Below are positions 40,601 to 52,600 of a stretch of 64,000 nucleotides of DNA, piece after piece. The position numbers and the translations under genes were made by a program. The DNA comes from Liolophura sinensis. Its lineage: Eukaryota > Mollusca > Polyplacophora > Chitonida > Chitonidae. The DNA lies in assembly GCF_032854445.1 (NCBI RefSeq), contig NC_088303.1:2365501-2429500 (forward strand), written 5' to 3'. The first letter of the stretch is position 1, and each line of letters opens with the position of its first letter. Under the pieces are notes generated by a model. The model saw nothing but the letters and a program-made list of their open reading frames with translations. It was not told the origin of the DNA and did not search any database.

Positions 40601-43600
40601 ACGGTGGTGTATGAGACAGTGGTGTGTGAGATAGTGGTGTGTGAGACGGTGGTGGTGTGTGAGACGGTGGGTGAGATGGTGGTGATGTGTGAGACGGTGG
40701 CATGTGAGACGGTGGTATGTGAGACGGTGGTGTGTGAGATCATGGTGTGTGAGATGGTGATGTGAGATGGTGTTGTGCGAGATGGTGTTGTGTGAGATGG
40801 TGGTATGTGAGACGGTGGTGTGTGAGATGGTGGTGTGTGAGATGGTGTTGTGTGAGATGGTGGTGTGTGAGAAGGTGGTGTGTAAGACAATGGTGGTGCG
40901 TGAGACAGTGGTGTGTAAGACGATGGTGGTGTGTGAGATGGTGGTGTGTGAGAGGGTGGTGTGTAAGACGGTGGTATGTGAGATGGTGGTGTGTGAGACA
41001 GTAGTGCGTGAGACAATGGTGATGTGTGTGACGTTAGTGTGTGGTGTGTGAGATGGAGATGTGTGAGATGGTGATGTGTGTGAGATGGTGGTGTGTGAGA
41101 CGGTGGTGGGTGAGACGGTGGTGGTGTGTGAGATGGTGGTGTGTGAGATGGTGGTGTGTGAGACAATGGTGATGTGTGAGATGGTGATGTGTGTGAGATG
41201 GTGGTGTGTGAGATGGTGCTGTGTGAGACGGTGGTGTGTGAGATGGTGGTGTGTGTGAGACAGTGATGTGTGTGAGACAGTGGTGTGTGAGACAGTGGTA
41301 ATGTGTGTGAGGTTAGTGTGTGGTGTGTGAGACGGTAGTGTGTGATGTGTGAGACGGTGATGGTGTGTGAGATGGTGATGTGTGTGAGACGGCAGTGTTT
41401 GAGACAGTGGTGATGTGTGTGACGGTAGTGTGTGGTGTGTGAGATGGTGATGCGTGAGATGGTGATGTGTGTGAGATGGCGGTGTGTGAGATGGTGGTGG
41501 TGTGAGATGATGGTGTGTGAGATGGTGGTGTGTGTGAGATGGTGGTGTGTGAGACGGTGGTATGTGAGATGGTGGTGTGTGAGACGGTGGTGTGTGAGAT
41601 GGTGTGTGAGATGGTGGTGTGTGTGAGATGGTGATGCGTGAGATGGTGATGTGTGTGAGATGGTGGTGTGTGAGATGGTGGTGTGTGAGACGGTGGTGTG
41701 TGAGATGGTGTGTGAGATGGTGGTGTGTGAGACGGTGGTGTGTGTGAGATGATGGTGTGTGAGACGGTGGTGTGTGAGATGGTGGTGTGTGAGACGGTGG
41801 TGTGTGAGATGGTGGTGTGTGAGACGGTGTGTGAGATGGTGGTGTGTGAGATGGTGGTGTGTGAGATGGTGTGTGAGATGGTGGTGTGTGTGAGACGGTG
41901 GTGTGTGAGACGGTGGTGGTATGTGAGACGGTGGTGGTGTGTGAGATGGTGATGTGTGTGAGATGGTGGTGTGTGAGACGGTGGTGTGTGAGATGGTGTG
42001 TGAGATGGTGGTGTGTGAGATGGTGTGTGAGACGGTGGTATGTGAGACGGTGGTGTGTGAGACGGTGGTATGTGAGACGGTGGTGTGTGAGATGGTGGTA
42101 CGTGAGACGGTGATGTGTGTGAGATGATGGGGTGTGAGATGGTGTGTGAGATGGTGGTGGGTGAGACGGTGGTGTGTAAGACGATGGTGGTGTGTGAGAT
42201 GGTGTGTGAGATGGTGTGTGAGATGGTGGTGGGTGAGATGGTGGTGTGTGTGAGATGATGGTGTGTGAGACGGTGGTGTGTGAGACGGTGGTGTATGTGA
42301 GACGGTGGTGTGTGAGATGGTGTGTTAGATGGTGGTGGGTGAGACGGTGGTGTGTGAGATGGTGTGTGAGATGGTGGTGTGTGAGATGGTGGTGTGTGAG
42401 ACGGTGGTGTGTGAGATGGTGTGTGAGACGGTGGTGTGTGAGTCGGTGGTGTGTGAGACGGTGGTGTGTGAGACAGTGGTGTGTGAGATGGTGGTGTGTG
42501 AGATGGTGGTAGGTGAGATGGTGGTGTGTGTGAGATGGTGATGTGTGAGATGGTGGTGTGTGAGACGGTGGTGTATGAGACAGTGGTGTGTGAGATGGTG
42601 TGTGAGACGGTGGTGTGTAAGATGGTGGTGTGTGAGACGGTGGTGTGTGAGATGGTGTGTGAGATGGTGTTGTGTGAGACGGTGATGTGTGTGAGATGAT
42701 GGTGTGTGAGACGGTGGTGTGTGAGATGGTGTGTGAGATGGTGGTGGGTGAGACGATGGTGGTATGTGAGATGAATATTTGCGGCATGTGTGTCAGAAGT
42801 TTTCTGCTGACACAGTTGTAATGTATTCAGTCTGTCAGCATTGTAATAACCACAAGTGAACTAGTTTAAAACATTGTTGAAATGCCACTGTTTAAAAAGC
42901 ATAGAACATACACACTTGGGCCTCTGCCCGCCCTTATATTACTTACTGTTATAATGTTGTATGTTTTGCTGAAAGACGATGTTCGCTAAAACTAACGCTA
43001 TGAGGGAATGTATTTGTGTGTCACAGAGGGTGCTGCAGTTGGGCTGTCTGCAGAGGAACGTCTACATGGGTACATGGAGATTAAGACCAGGATACTGAAC
43101 TCAGGCTTCCCGGGCTACATCACTTCTCTTCAAGTGGTACGTAGTTACCAGGGGACAACAGAACTTGCCTTGAAAGCTCAGCGTTTATCTTGGGGCTGTT
43201 TTTTTTTATATAACAGTGTTATTATCTGTTTCATTGTTGTCTTTGAATTGACGTGAAAGAAGAGTATCAAAATTTGACCTATAATTAGTGCTAGAGTTGG
43301 ATTGTTGAAATTCTGGTACCAAAGTACTGGTACCAAAGTACTGGTATGTTGAAGCTTTGAAAAACTAGTCAGAAATCTTCGCTTTTAAAAGAAATAATAC
43401 GGAGCGCCTGATTGTTGGGAAATGCAGTCACTGTTTTTATGTGTTAAAGTTTTCATAGTTTGGTATTTCAGGTATTATTATTATTTATATAGAATGCATA
43501 AGACTTCAACGTGTACAGAAATATGTCATTAAAATAAAGTTAATTTTGAAGAGTTGAGGTATGTTATAATATATTTCATAATTGATGTGTATGAGTCTGT

Positions 43601-46600
43601 AGGTAAGGCTGAGGAAAGTTTGCATTAGAAAACCTGCCATAACTTTAAAGGCATTATACAAGTAGCTATGAGAATGAATTGAAAATTTTAGGAAAATAAC
43701 GAAAAAAAAGGAAAGTAATGAAACATGTTTTTGGGGAGCATGTGATTTTCTGTTATGCAGGGTTATGATTCACAGTGTGGTGGTATTTCCGGTACAAGGC
43801 AGCCACCTGACCAGAATATAGCCAATGAGCAAACAGCTTTCCTGACAGTGACTAGTGATTACACAGCTGAAAGACTTGTCCTCAGCCAACAGGCTGATGA
43901 TAAGCTGAAGGATTTGATTGGCTCAGTAAAGTCAACATCTGAAAAAGAGAATCTTATCAGAATGCTCAGGTAATCACCCAGTTGAAATTGATCTCTTCTT
44001 CCATTCACCAGTAGATTTGTGTACAACTGCGTTTGAAGTTGATGACTAATAAACAGTTTGACAAAAAATACATGATATATGGTTGAGGTGTATTACTGGG
44101 CTGTGAAGTTAGGGTTAGACTATTATCAGTCGGGGTGGAACCTTGTACAATGTGACTATGCTGTGAGAACCCACAGGTATACAGAGGCTGGTCAGCATTG
44201 ATTCACTGTATTGTTGCTGTGAAGTTAGGCTTAGACTATTATCAGTCAGGGTGGAACCTTGTACAATGTGACAATGCTGTGAGAACCCACAGGTATACAG
44301 AGGCTGGTCTGCATTGATTCACTGTATTGTTGCTGTGAAGTTAGGCTTAAACTATTATCAGTCAGGGTGGAACCTTGTACAATGTGACTATGGTGTGAGA
44401 ACCCACAGGTGTACAGAGGCTGGTCTGCATTGATTCACTGTATTGTTGCTGTGAAGTTAGGGTTAGACTATTATCAGTCAGGGTGGAACCTTGTACAATG
44501 TGACAGTGCTGTGAGAACCCACAGGTGTACAGAGGCTGGTCTGCATTGATTGACTGTATTGTTGCTGTGAAGTTAGGGTTAGACTGTCATCATTCAGGGT
44601 GGAACCTTGTACAATGTGACTATGGTGTGAGAACCCACAGGTGTACAGAGGCTGGTCTGCATTGATTGACTGTATTGTTGCTGTGAAGTTAGGGTTAGAC
44701 TGTCATCAGTCAGGGTGGAACCTTGTACAATGTGACTATGGTGTGAGAACCCACAGGTGTACAGAGGCTGGTCAGCATTGATTCACTGTATTGTTGCTGT
44801 GAAGTTAGGCTTAGACTATTATCAGTCAGGGTGGAACCTTGTACAATGTGACCATGGTATGAGAACCCACAGGTATACAGAGGCTGGTCTGCATTGATTC
44901 ACTGTATTGTTGCTGTGAAGTTAGGGTTAGACTGTCATCAGTCAGGGTGGAACCTTGCACAATGTGACGATGGTGTGAGAACCCACAGGTATACAGAGGC
45001 TGGTCTGCATTGATTCACTGTATTGTTGCTGTGAAGTTAGGGTTAGACTATCATCAGTCAGGGTGGAACCTTGTACAATGTGACAATGCTGTGAGAACCC
45101 ACAGGTGTACAGAGGCTGGTCTGCATTGATTGACTGTATTGTTGCTGTGAAGTTAGGGTTAGACTATCATCATTCAGGGTGGAACCTTGTACAATGTGAC
45201 TATGGTGTGAGAACCCACAGGTATACAGAGGCTGGTCTGCATTGATTGACTGTATTGTTGCTGTGAAGTTAGGCTTAGACTATCATCATTCAGGGTGGAA
45301 CCTTGTACAATGTGACTATGGTGTGAGAACCCACAGGTATACAGAGGCTGGTCTGCATTGATTCACTGTTTTCAAACAATAAAATTAGTCAAAAAGCTTT
45401 TTTTTTTTTTTGAAAAGCACGTCCTATAGAAAGAATGGACAGGACAGTGGGAATTTTTGCGTAAGAATGTCCTGTTTTGTTTCTTTGCAGGTACCATGCC
45501 TTGTTAAGACTAGCTCGTCAGACTGGACATACTAAAGTCATGTGTGGAGACACAGCAAGCAGATTGTCAGTCAAACTCCTCACGGGGATAGCACAAGGAA
45601 GGGGTGGTCATATACCATTTGATACGGTTAGTAGTAGGCATTTGACAGTGGACATAAACTCTACGTTTTACCATTGCTCATCAGTTTTGAACTAAAATGA
45701 ACTACTTTTTTGTACATTTACAAATACATCTTGATGTTTTGTCTTGTCAGTTGTATTTTTTTAGTTTCAATGAGAGAGTTGAAATTTACTGTGGCATCAA
45801 AGTTGGTTTTGTACTTTTTGTAAGTGTCTTCCATTTTAATGGTGTATCTTTCACAAGTCTCAGTTACACATTATGTATCAAAAAACTGCATTTTCTACAG
45901 CGTGTTTGTTCTCCTTGTTTGTGACATGGCTAGCTTTCTTTTACAGGGATTTTCAGACTCTAGAAATCCGGATGTTATGTTCGTGAGACCATTGAAGTAA
46001 GTGAATCTTAGAAAGTAACAGCCCAGTGCTGTTGGTTAATCAGTGCCTTAGGTTAGGTCACTGTGTGACTGAAAGTAATTTGTACATGACTTGAATATTG
46101 ATTTCACTCATTCGCATAGAACATACCTTGGGTCTTTACAACATCATTGAAAACTGTTGACTGCTTCTCTTTACATGATTCCGTCCTATTTTCATACTGT
46201 AAAACTTTCTTTGTTCTTTGGTGGTGTGTGTTATACCTCGTTTATATTGTCAAACCATTTCAGTGTTACAGGTATATAAAAACAGACATGAGGGAAGGTT
46301 AATATTGACATGATATTTAAATGCCTGTATTTCATTAGGGCTTCATGAAACTTACTTTCAAATATAAAGTGTAAAAAAAAAAAACGATCAATAAAACGTG
46401 TACGCTAAATTCATGGCATAAAGAAAAATAACACGTGGTATTTCTAAATGATTATATTTATGAAAATATAGTTCAAGTTATGAAAAAAGTTCTGGGAGTT
46501 AGTTTTGGACGTACGATATGAATGACTGAAAGTGGATAACTTGATATCATTTAAGAAATACTGTATTAATGTTGCTGCTGTTCAGTGCTAAATAAGCTGG

Positions 46601-49600
46601 TATTAAAACAGCATACATCAGACCCAGTCAGGGATTGCAGGAGATTTCCCCATGTCCAACGTTCTTGGGGGCTATGGAGGGTAGACAGTTCTCATAGGAC
46701 TGTTTATGTGGAGGCGCTTTGGGGAGGATTACTAGCCTTCCACCATGAGATTCCTCTGCAGGAAAAAAATCTGTGTGACACCTGTGAGAAACCTGGTTAG
46801 TTAAATGCCAAAAGGTGGTGGTTTAATCGCAACAGTCTTGTTTTTCTGCACCTAAAGAACTGAACAAGTAAAGGATGCTTGAATAAGTGTACAGTTAGAA
46901 CTGAAATATTACTGTGTTTATTGATAATTTGTTTTGGTGATATCTTACTGTACTAGCTAGGTGCACAGGTATCCCTTAAGTGATCCGCTAGCCCATCAGT
47001 GGTTCGTTCATGGTTTGCCAGTGGTTTGTTCAAGGTTTGCCAGAGGTTTGTTCAAGGTTTGCCATTGGTTTGTTCATAGTTTGCCATTGGTTTGTTCATG
47101 GTTTGCCAGTGGTTTGTTTATGGTTCCCCAGTGGTTTGTTTGTGGTTTGCCAGTGGTTTGTTCATGGTTAGCCAGTGGTTTGTTCAAGGTTTGCCAGAGG
47201 TTTGTTCAAGGTTTGCCATTGGTTTGTTCATGGTTTGCCAGTGGTTTGCTTATGGTTCCCCAGTTTTTTTTTTGTGGTTTGCCAGTGGTTTGTTCATGGT
47301 TAGCCAGTGGTTTGCCCTGAGGCAAGCTGCAATGAAATAATGTTCCACTTCACTTACCAACATATCGGCAGACCAGAGAAATAATTGCAGACTTGGTGAG
47401 TAAAGGTTTCGTAGATTGATAGAAGCATGCTATTTGCTTTGCCAGATGTACTTGGAGATTTAACCGGGTTAGTGTTATTAGTATATTTGTTGTGGGCTGT
47501 GATGATCCTTGCTCAGTGTAGAAGAAATAGATTTGCATGGAAATATGCAGATGGAAGGTAGTCATTTTAGGGGTTAAAATTTGTTCTTTTCTGATCAGAA
47601 TGTTTTGTGACTGTTTTTCAGAGATTTTGCTGTGAAAGAAGTTTGTGTGTTCAACTTTTACCACAATATCACTCCATTGTTCACTCCATCACTCACGACA
47701 AAGGTGAGATTTCATATATGCCATGCTTTGATCATCATGGCTGTGATACTTATGTTTATTGTAGCTTCTTGACATTGGGGACATTGGGTTTGATTTATGT
47801 TTGCGCATGTTTGATATGCTCAAATACTTACTGGGGTCTGTTAGTGATTGTGAGTAATTCTAGGTTTGAAGTGTTGTTGTTGTAAAACTTTCAAAACGAT
47901 TGAAATTATCATCAAAGTTACAAAACTAAGCCTCGACTGAAAAATGTAAACTGCAGTATTTTACTGATTCACATACTGTCATGTCTCTCCTACTATCAGT
48001 CAGTTTCAGGAAGCAGCATAGAAAACCTGACAGAGCAGTTTGTATATGGACTACAGGCCGGTTACCTAGCAACTGTCAGTAACATCACAAGGTCAGTGAA
48101 GTACATGTACTGGTAAGACTAGAGGTCAGTGGATTGCAAACTTCATGTTGACCTACATGTCTTCGCACATGTGTTACCCAAACATGTTTTTTTTTCCATT
48201 TTTTAAGTGGAATTCCGCTTTTTGTCTGATCAATTACAATTATTTCAGATACTGTAATGGTAATGATACTGTGATGGTAACAGTTCTGACGGGCTGCAGA
48301 GGTTAATTAGAACTGAAACATATCCTAATGTAATGGGTAGATTGCAACACAGCGCTATAAAAAGAGGCACATGAAGAGATTTTTGTAAAAATGTTTTTCT
48401 GGCTACTAAGCCTGATGAAACACTGGAAGTGGCAGGGATCGAGATAACTTTAAAACTAATAGTTTACGTGTAAATTTGATCTCATCTACATTGGAGTTTG
48501 AAGCTAAAGGAAAGATTTTACTGTGACATACTGCTATTGACAAATGTCACAGCGATGGAGCAAATCCATCTCAAATGCCTGCATCTCTATCAGCTTCAGC
48601 TGACTTCAGTGATCTGGAGCTGAAAACTTTGATCTATGAGGATGGCTGATATTTTACTAATAGGGCCTAAGTAACATCTTACCCAGTAGTAAAAATATTA
48701 ACAGTTCAAAGCGGATTTTTTGGTTACATACCTCTAGTACCTCATGTCGTCAGTAACCAGTTACATACCTCTAGTACCTCCTGTCGTCAGTAACCAGTTA
48801 CAGACCTCTAGTACCTCCTGTCGTCAGTAACCAGTTACACACCTCTAGTACCTCATGTCGTCAGTAACCAGTTACATACCTCTAGTACCTCCTGTCATCA
48901 GTAACCAGGTACACACCTCTAGTACCTCATGTCGTCAGTAACCAGGTACACACCTCTAGTACCTCATGTCGTCAGTAACCAGTTACACACCTCTAGTACC
49001 TCATGTTGTCAGTAACCAGTTACACACCTCTAGTACCTCCTGTCGTCAGTAACCAGTTACATACCTCTAGTACCTCATGTCGTCAGTAACCAGTTACAGA
49101 CCTCTAGTACCTCATGTCGTCAGTAACCAGTTACACACCTCTAGTACCTCATGTCGTCAGTAACCAGTTACATACCTCTAGTACCTCATGTCGTCAGTAA
49201 CCAGGTACACACCTCTAGTACCTCATGTCGTCAGTAACCAGTTACATACCTCTAGTACCTCCTGTCGTCAGTAACCAGTTACACACCTCTAGTACCTCAT
49301 GTCGTCAGTAACCAGTTACAGACCTCTAGTACCTCATGTCGTCAGTAACCAGTTACACACCTCTAGTACCTCATGTCGTCAGTAACCAGTTACATACCTC
49401 TAGTACCTCATGTCGTCAGTAACCAGGTACACACCTCTAGTACCTCATGTCGTCAGTAACCAGTTACATACCTCTAGTACCTCCTGTCGTCAGTAACCAG
49501 TTACACACCTCTAGTACCTCATGTCGTCAGTAACTAGTTACATACCTCTAGTACCTCCTGTCACCAGTAACCAGTTACACACCTCTAATACCTCCTGTCG

Positions 49601-52600
49601 TCAGTAACCAGGTACACACCTCTAGTACCTCATGTCGTCAGTAACCAGTTACATACCTCTAGTACCTCATGTCGTCAGTAACCAGTTACATACCTCTAGT
49701 ACCTCCTGTCGTCAGTAACCAGTTACAGACCTCTAGTACCTCATGTCGTCAGTAACCAGTTACACACCTCTAGTACCTCATGTCGTCAGTAACCAGTTAC
49801 ATACCTCTAGTACCTCCTGTCATCAGTAACCAGTTACACACCTCTAGTACCTCCTGTCGTCAGTAACCAGGTACACACCTCTAGTACCTCATGTCGTCAG
49901 TAACCAGTTACACACCTCTAGTACCTCATGTCGTCAGTAACCAGTTACACACCTCTAGTACCTCCTGTCGTCAGTAACCAGTTACACACCTCTAGTACCT
50001 CATGTCGTCAGTGACTAGGTGCACGCCTCTAGTACCTCATGTCGTCAGTGACCAGTTACACGCCTCTAGTACCTCATGTCGTCAGTAACCAGTTACACAC
50101 CTCTAGTACCTCATGTCGTCAGTAACCAGGTACAGACCTCTAGTACCTCATGTCGTCAGTAACCAGGAACACACCTCTAGTGCCTCATGTCGTCAGTAAC
50201 CAGGTAAACACCTCTAGTACCTCATGTCGTCAGTAACCAGTTACACACCTCTAGTACCTCATGTCGTCAGTAACCAGGTACACACCTCTAGTACCTCATG
50301 TCGTCAGTAACCAGTTACACGCCTCTAGTACCTCATGTCGTCAGTAACCAGGTACACACCTCTAGTACCTAATGTCATCAGTAACCAGGTACACACCTCT
50401 AGTACCTCATGTCGTCAGTAACCAGTTACACACCTCTAGTACCTCATGTCGTCAGTAACCAGGTACACACCTCTAGTACCTCCTGTCGTCAGTAACCAGT
50501 TACACACCTCTAGTACCTCCTGTCGTCAGTAACCAGTTACACACCTCTAGTACCTCATGTCGTCAGTGACTAGGTGCACGCCTCTAGTACCTCATGTCGT
50601 CAGTGACCAGTTACATGCCTCTAGTACCTCATGTCGTCAGTAACCAGTTACACACCTCTAGTACCTCATGTCGTCAGTAACCAGGTACAGACCTCTAGTA
50701 TCTCATGTCGTCAGTAACCAGGAACACACCTCTAGTGCCTCATGTCGTCAGTAACCAGGTACACACCTCTAGTACCTCATGTCGTCAGTAACCAGTTACA
50801 CGCCTCTAGTACCTCATGTCGTCAGTAACCAGGTACACACCTCTAGTACCTCATGTCGTCAGTAACCAGTTACACGCCTCTAGTACCTCATGTCGTCAGT
50901 AACCAGGTACACACCTCTAGTACCTAATGTCATCAGTAACCAGGTACACACCTCTAGTACCTCCTGTCGTCAGTAACCAGGTACACACCTCTAGTACCTC
51001 CTGTCGTCAGTAACCAGGTACACACCTCTAGTACCTCATGTCATCAGTAACCAGGTACAAACCTCTAGTACCTCCTGCCGTCAGTAACCAGGTACACACC
51101 TCTAGTACCTCCTGTCGTCAGTAACCAGGTACACACCTCAAGTACCTCATGTCGTCAGTAACCAGGTACGCACCTCTAGTACCTCATGTCGTCAGTGGCC
51201 AGTTACACGCCTCTAGTACCTCATGTCGTCAGTAACCAGTTACACACCTCTAGTACCTCATGTCGTCAGTGACCAGTTACACGCCTCTAGTACCTCATGT
51301 CGTCAGTAACCAGTTACACACCTCTAGTACCTCATGTCGTCAGTAACCAGTTACACACCTCTAGTACCTCATGTCGTCAGTAACCAGGTACACACCTCTA
51401 GTACCTCATGTCGTCAGTAACCAGTTACACACCTCTAGTACCTCATGTCGTCAGTAACCAGGTACACACCTCTAGTACCTCATGTCGTCAGTAACCAGTT
51501 ACACACCTCTAGTACCTCATGTCGTCAGTAACCAGGTACATACCTCTAGTACCTCATGTCGTCAGTAACCAGTTAAACACCTCAAGTACCTCATGTCGTC
51601 AGTAACCAGTTACACACCTCTAGTACCTCATGTCGTCAGTAACCAGGTACACACCTCTAGTATCTCATGTCGTCAGTAACCAGTTACATACCTCTAGCAC
51701 CTCATGTTGTCAGTAACCAGTCATGTGGATTCTTTGAACAAGGATATCGATACCCTATATTATCAGAACAACCTACAGTGTCAAAACTTGAATGGTGTGG
51801 TATAGTTCCTGTTATCAAGGGCGGCTTATTTCTACCTCTGTGAACCTAAACAAATCCTGAAAGTAAAACATCTTATTTTGGGTGTAAAGACTGCCTTTTC
51901 TTGATTGTCTTTATTTTCTGGGTCGGTTTCATGAAGCATACTTAGTGTTAAGTAGTCCTTAGCTAAGTACACTTTATATCTCTACAGCATACTTTGCCAT
52001 CATAGTTAAGGGCATACTTAGCTAAGTACATGTATTAGTAAGCTTCATGGAACCGGCCCCAGGCTTTTTAAGGTCCATACTTGCCCTATAGAAGGCATCT
52101 ACGGCCATCTAGAAGCCAGTAGCCTAGGTAGCTACTGGACCCAGGCCTTTTGGAGCTATTTCAGTTTTTTCCTCCTTTGCCCTCAGACTCATGTCTGGTT
52201 ACCAGAGTAGTCAGATGAAGGTTACAAATACTTCCTGCCCCAAGGACATCATGGATCCACTTGCTGTACTGTGCCTGTGAGATTGAATTCTCCAATGTCA
52301 GGCGAGGTGGATTCTTGTGGGCCTTCCTTTTTTTATGTTTTTTTTTTTATTTTTATACTTTTGTAAACAGTCTTTCAGAAATCTGTTGAAGGTGTAAAAC
52401 AGATTGGCATGATTAATTTGTTACAGGACTGGAGAAAAGTTGGATCATATAGAGAAAGACATGGTGACGGATAAAGAGCACTGTGCTCTATGCCAGGTTT
52501 GTTGTCTGCTTGATAAAGATTTGAATGTATAACGGAATATCTGATGACTATCACTTTGACTGTGCTGGGTACATATGCACTTAACATTTCCAGCTCTCAG

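Larger units (their letters stand above)
48092..52426 (+). other. CTU2: CTU2 intron 10
   Basis: 4.3 kb: 0.6 kb of unique DNA, the 37-bp array, a MITE-like element and unique DNA before the exon 11 acceptor. Confidence 0.92.

Noticed and set aside
40055-42787. 910-codon minus-strand open frame rich in His, Thr, Pro and Ser, with 420- and 289-codon companions
   Set aside because: It lies wholly inside the 15-bp intronic array, uses only the residues the repeat permits, overlaps open frames on both strands and has no start context or domain.
44098-45369. Interstitial telomere array
   Set aside because: TTAGGGTTAG occurs at most once per 116-bp unit; there is no run of telomere hexamers.
48722-51720. 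CRISPR-like array with regularly spaced 37-base repeats
   Set aside because: There are no unique spacers, the whole period is the repeat, and it lies in a eukaryotic intron.
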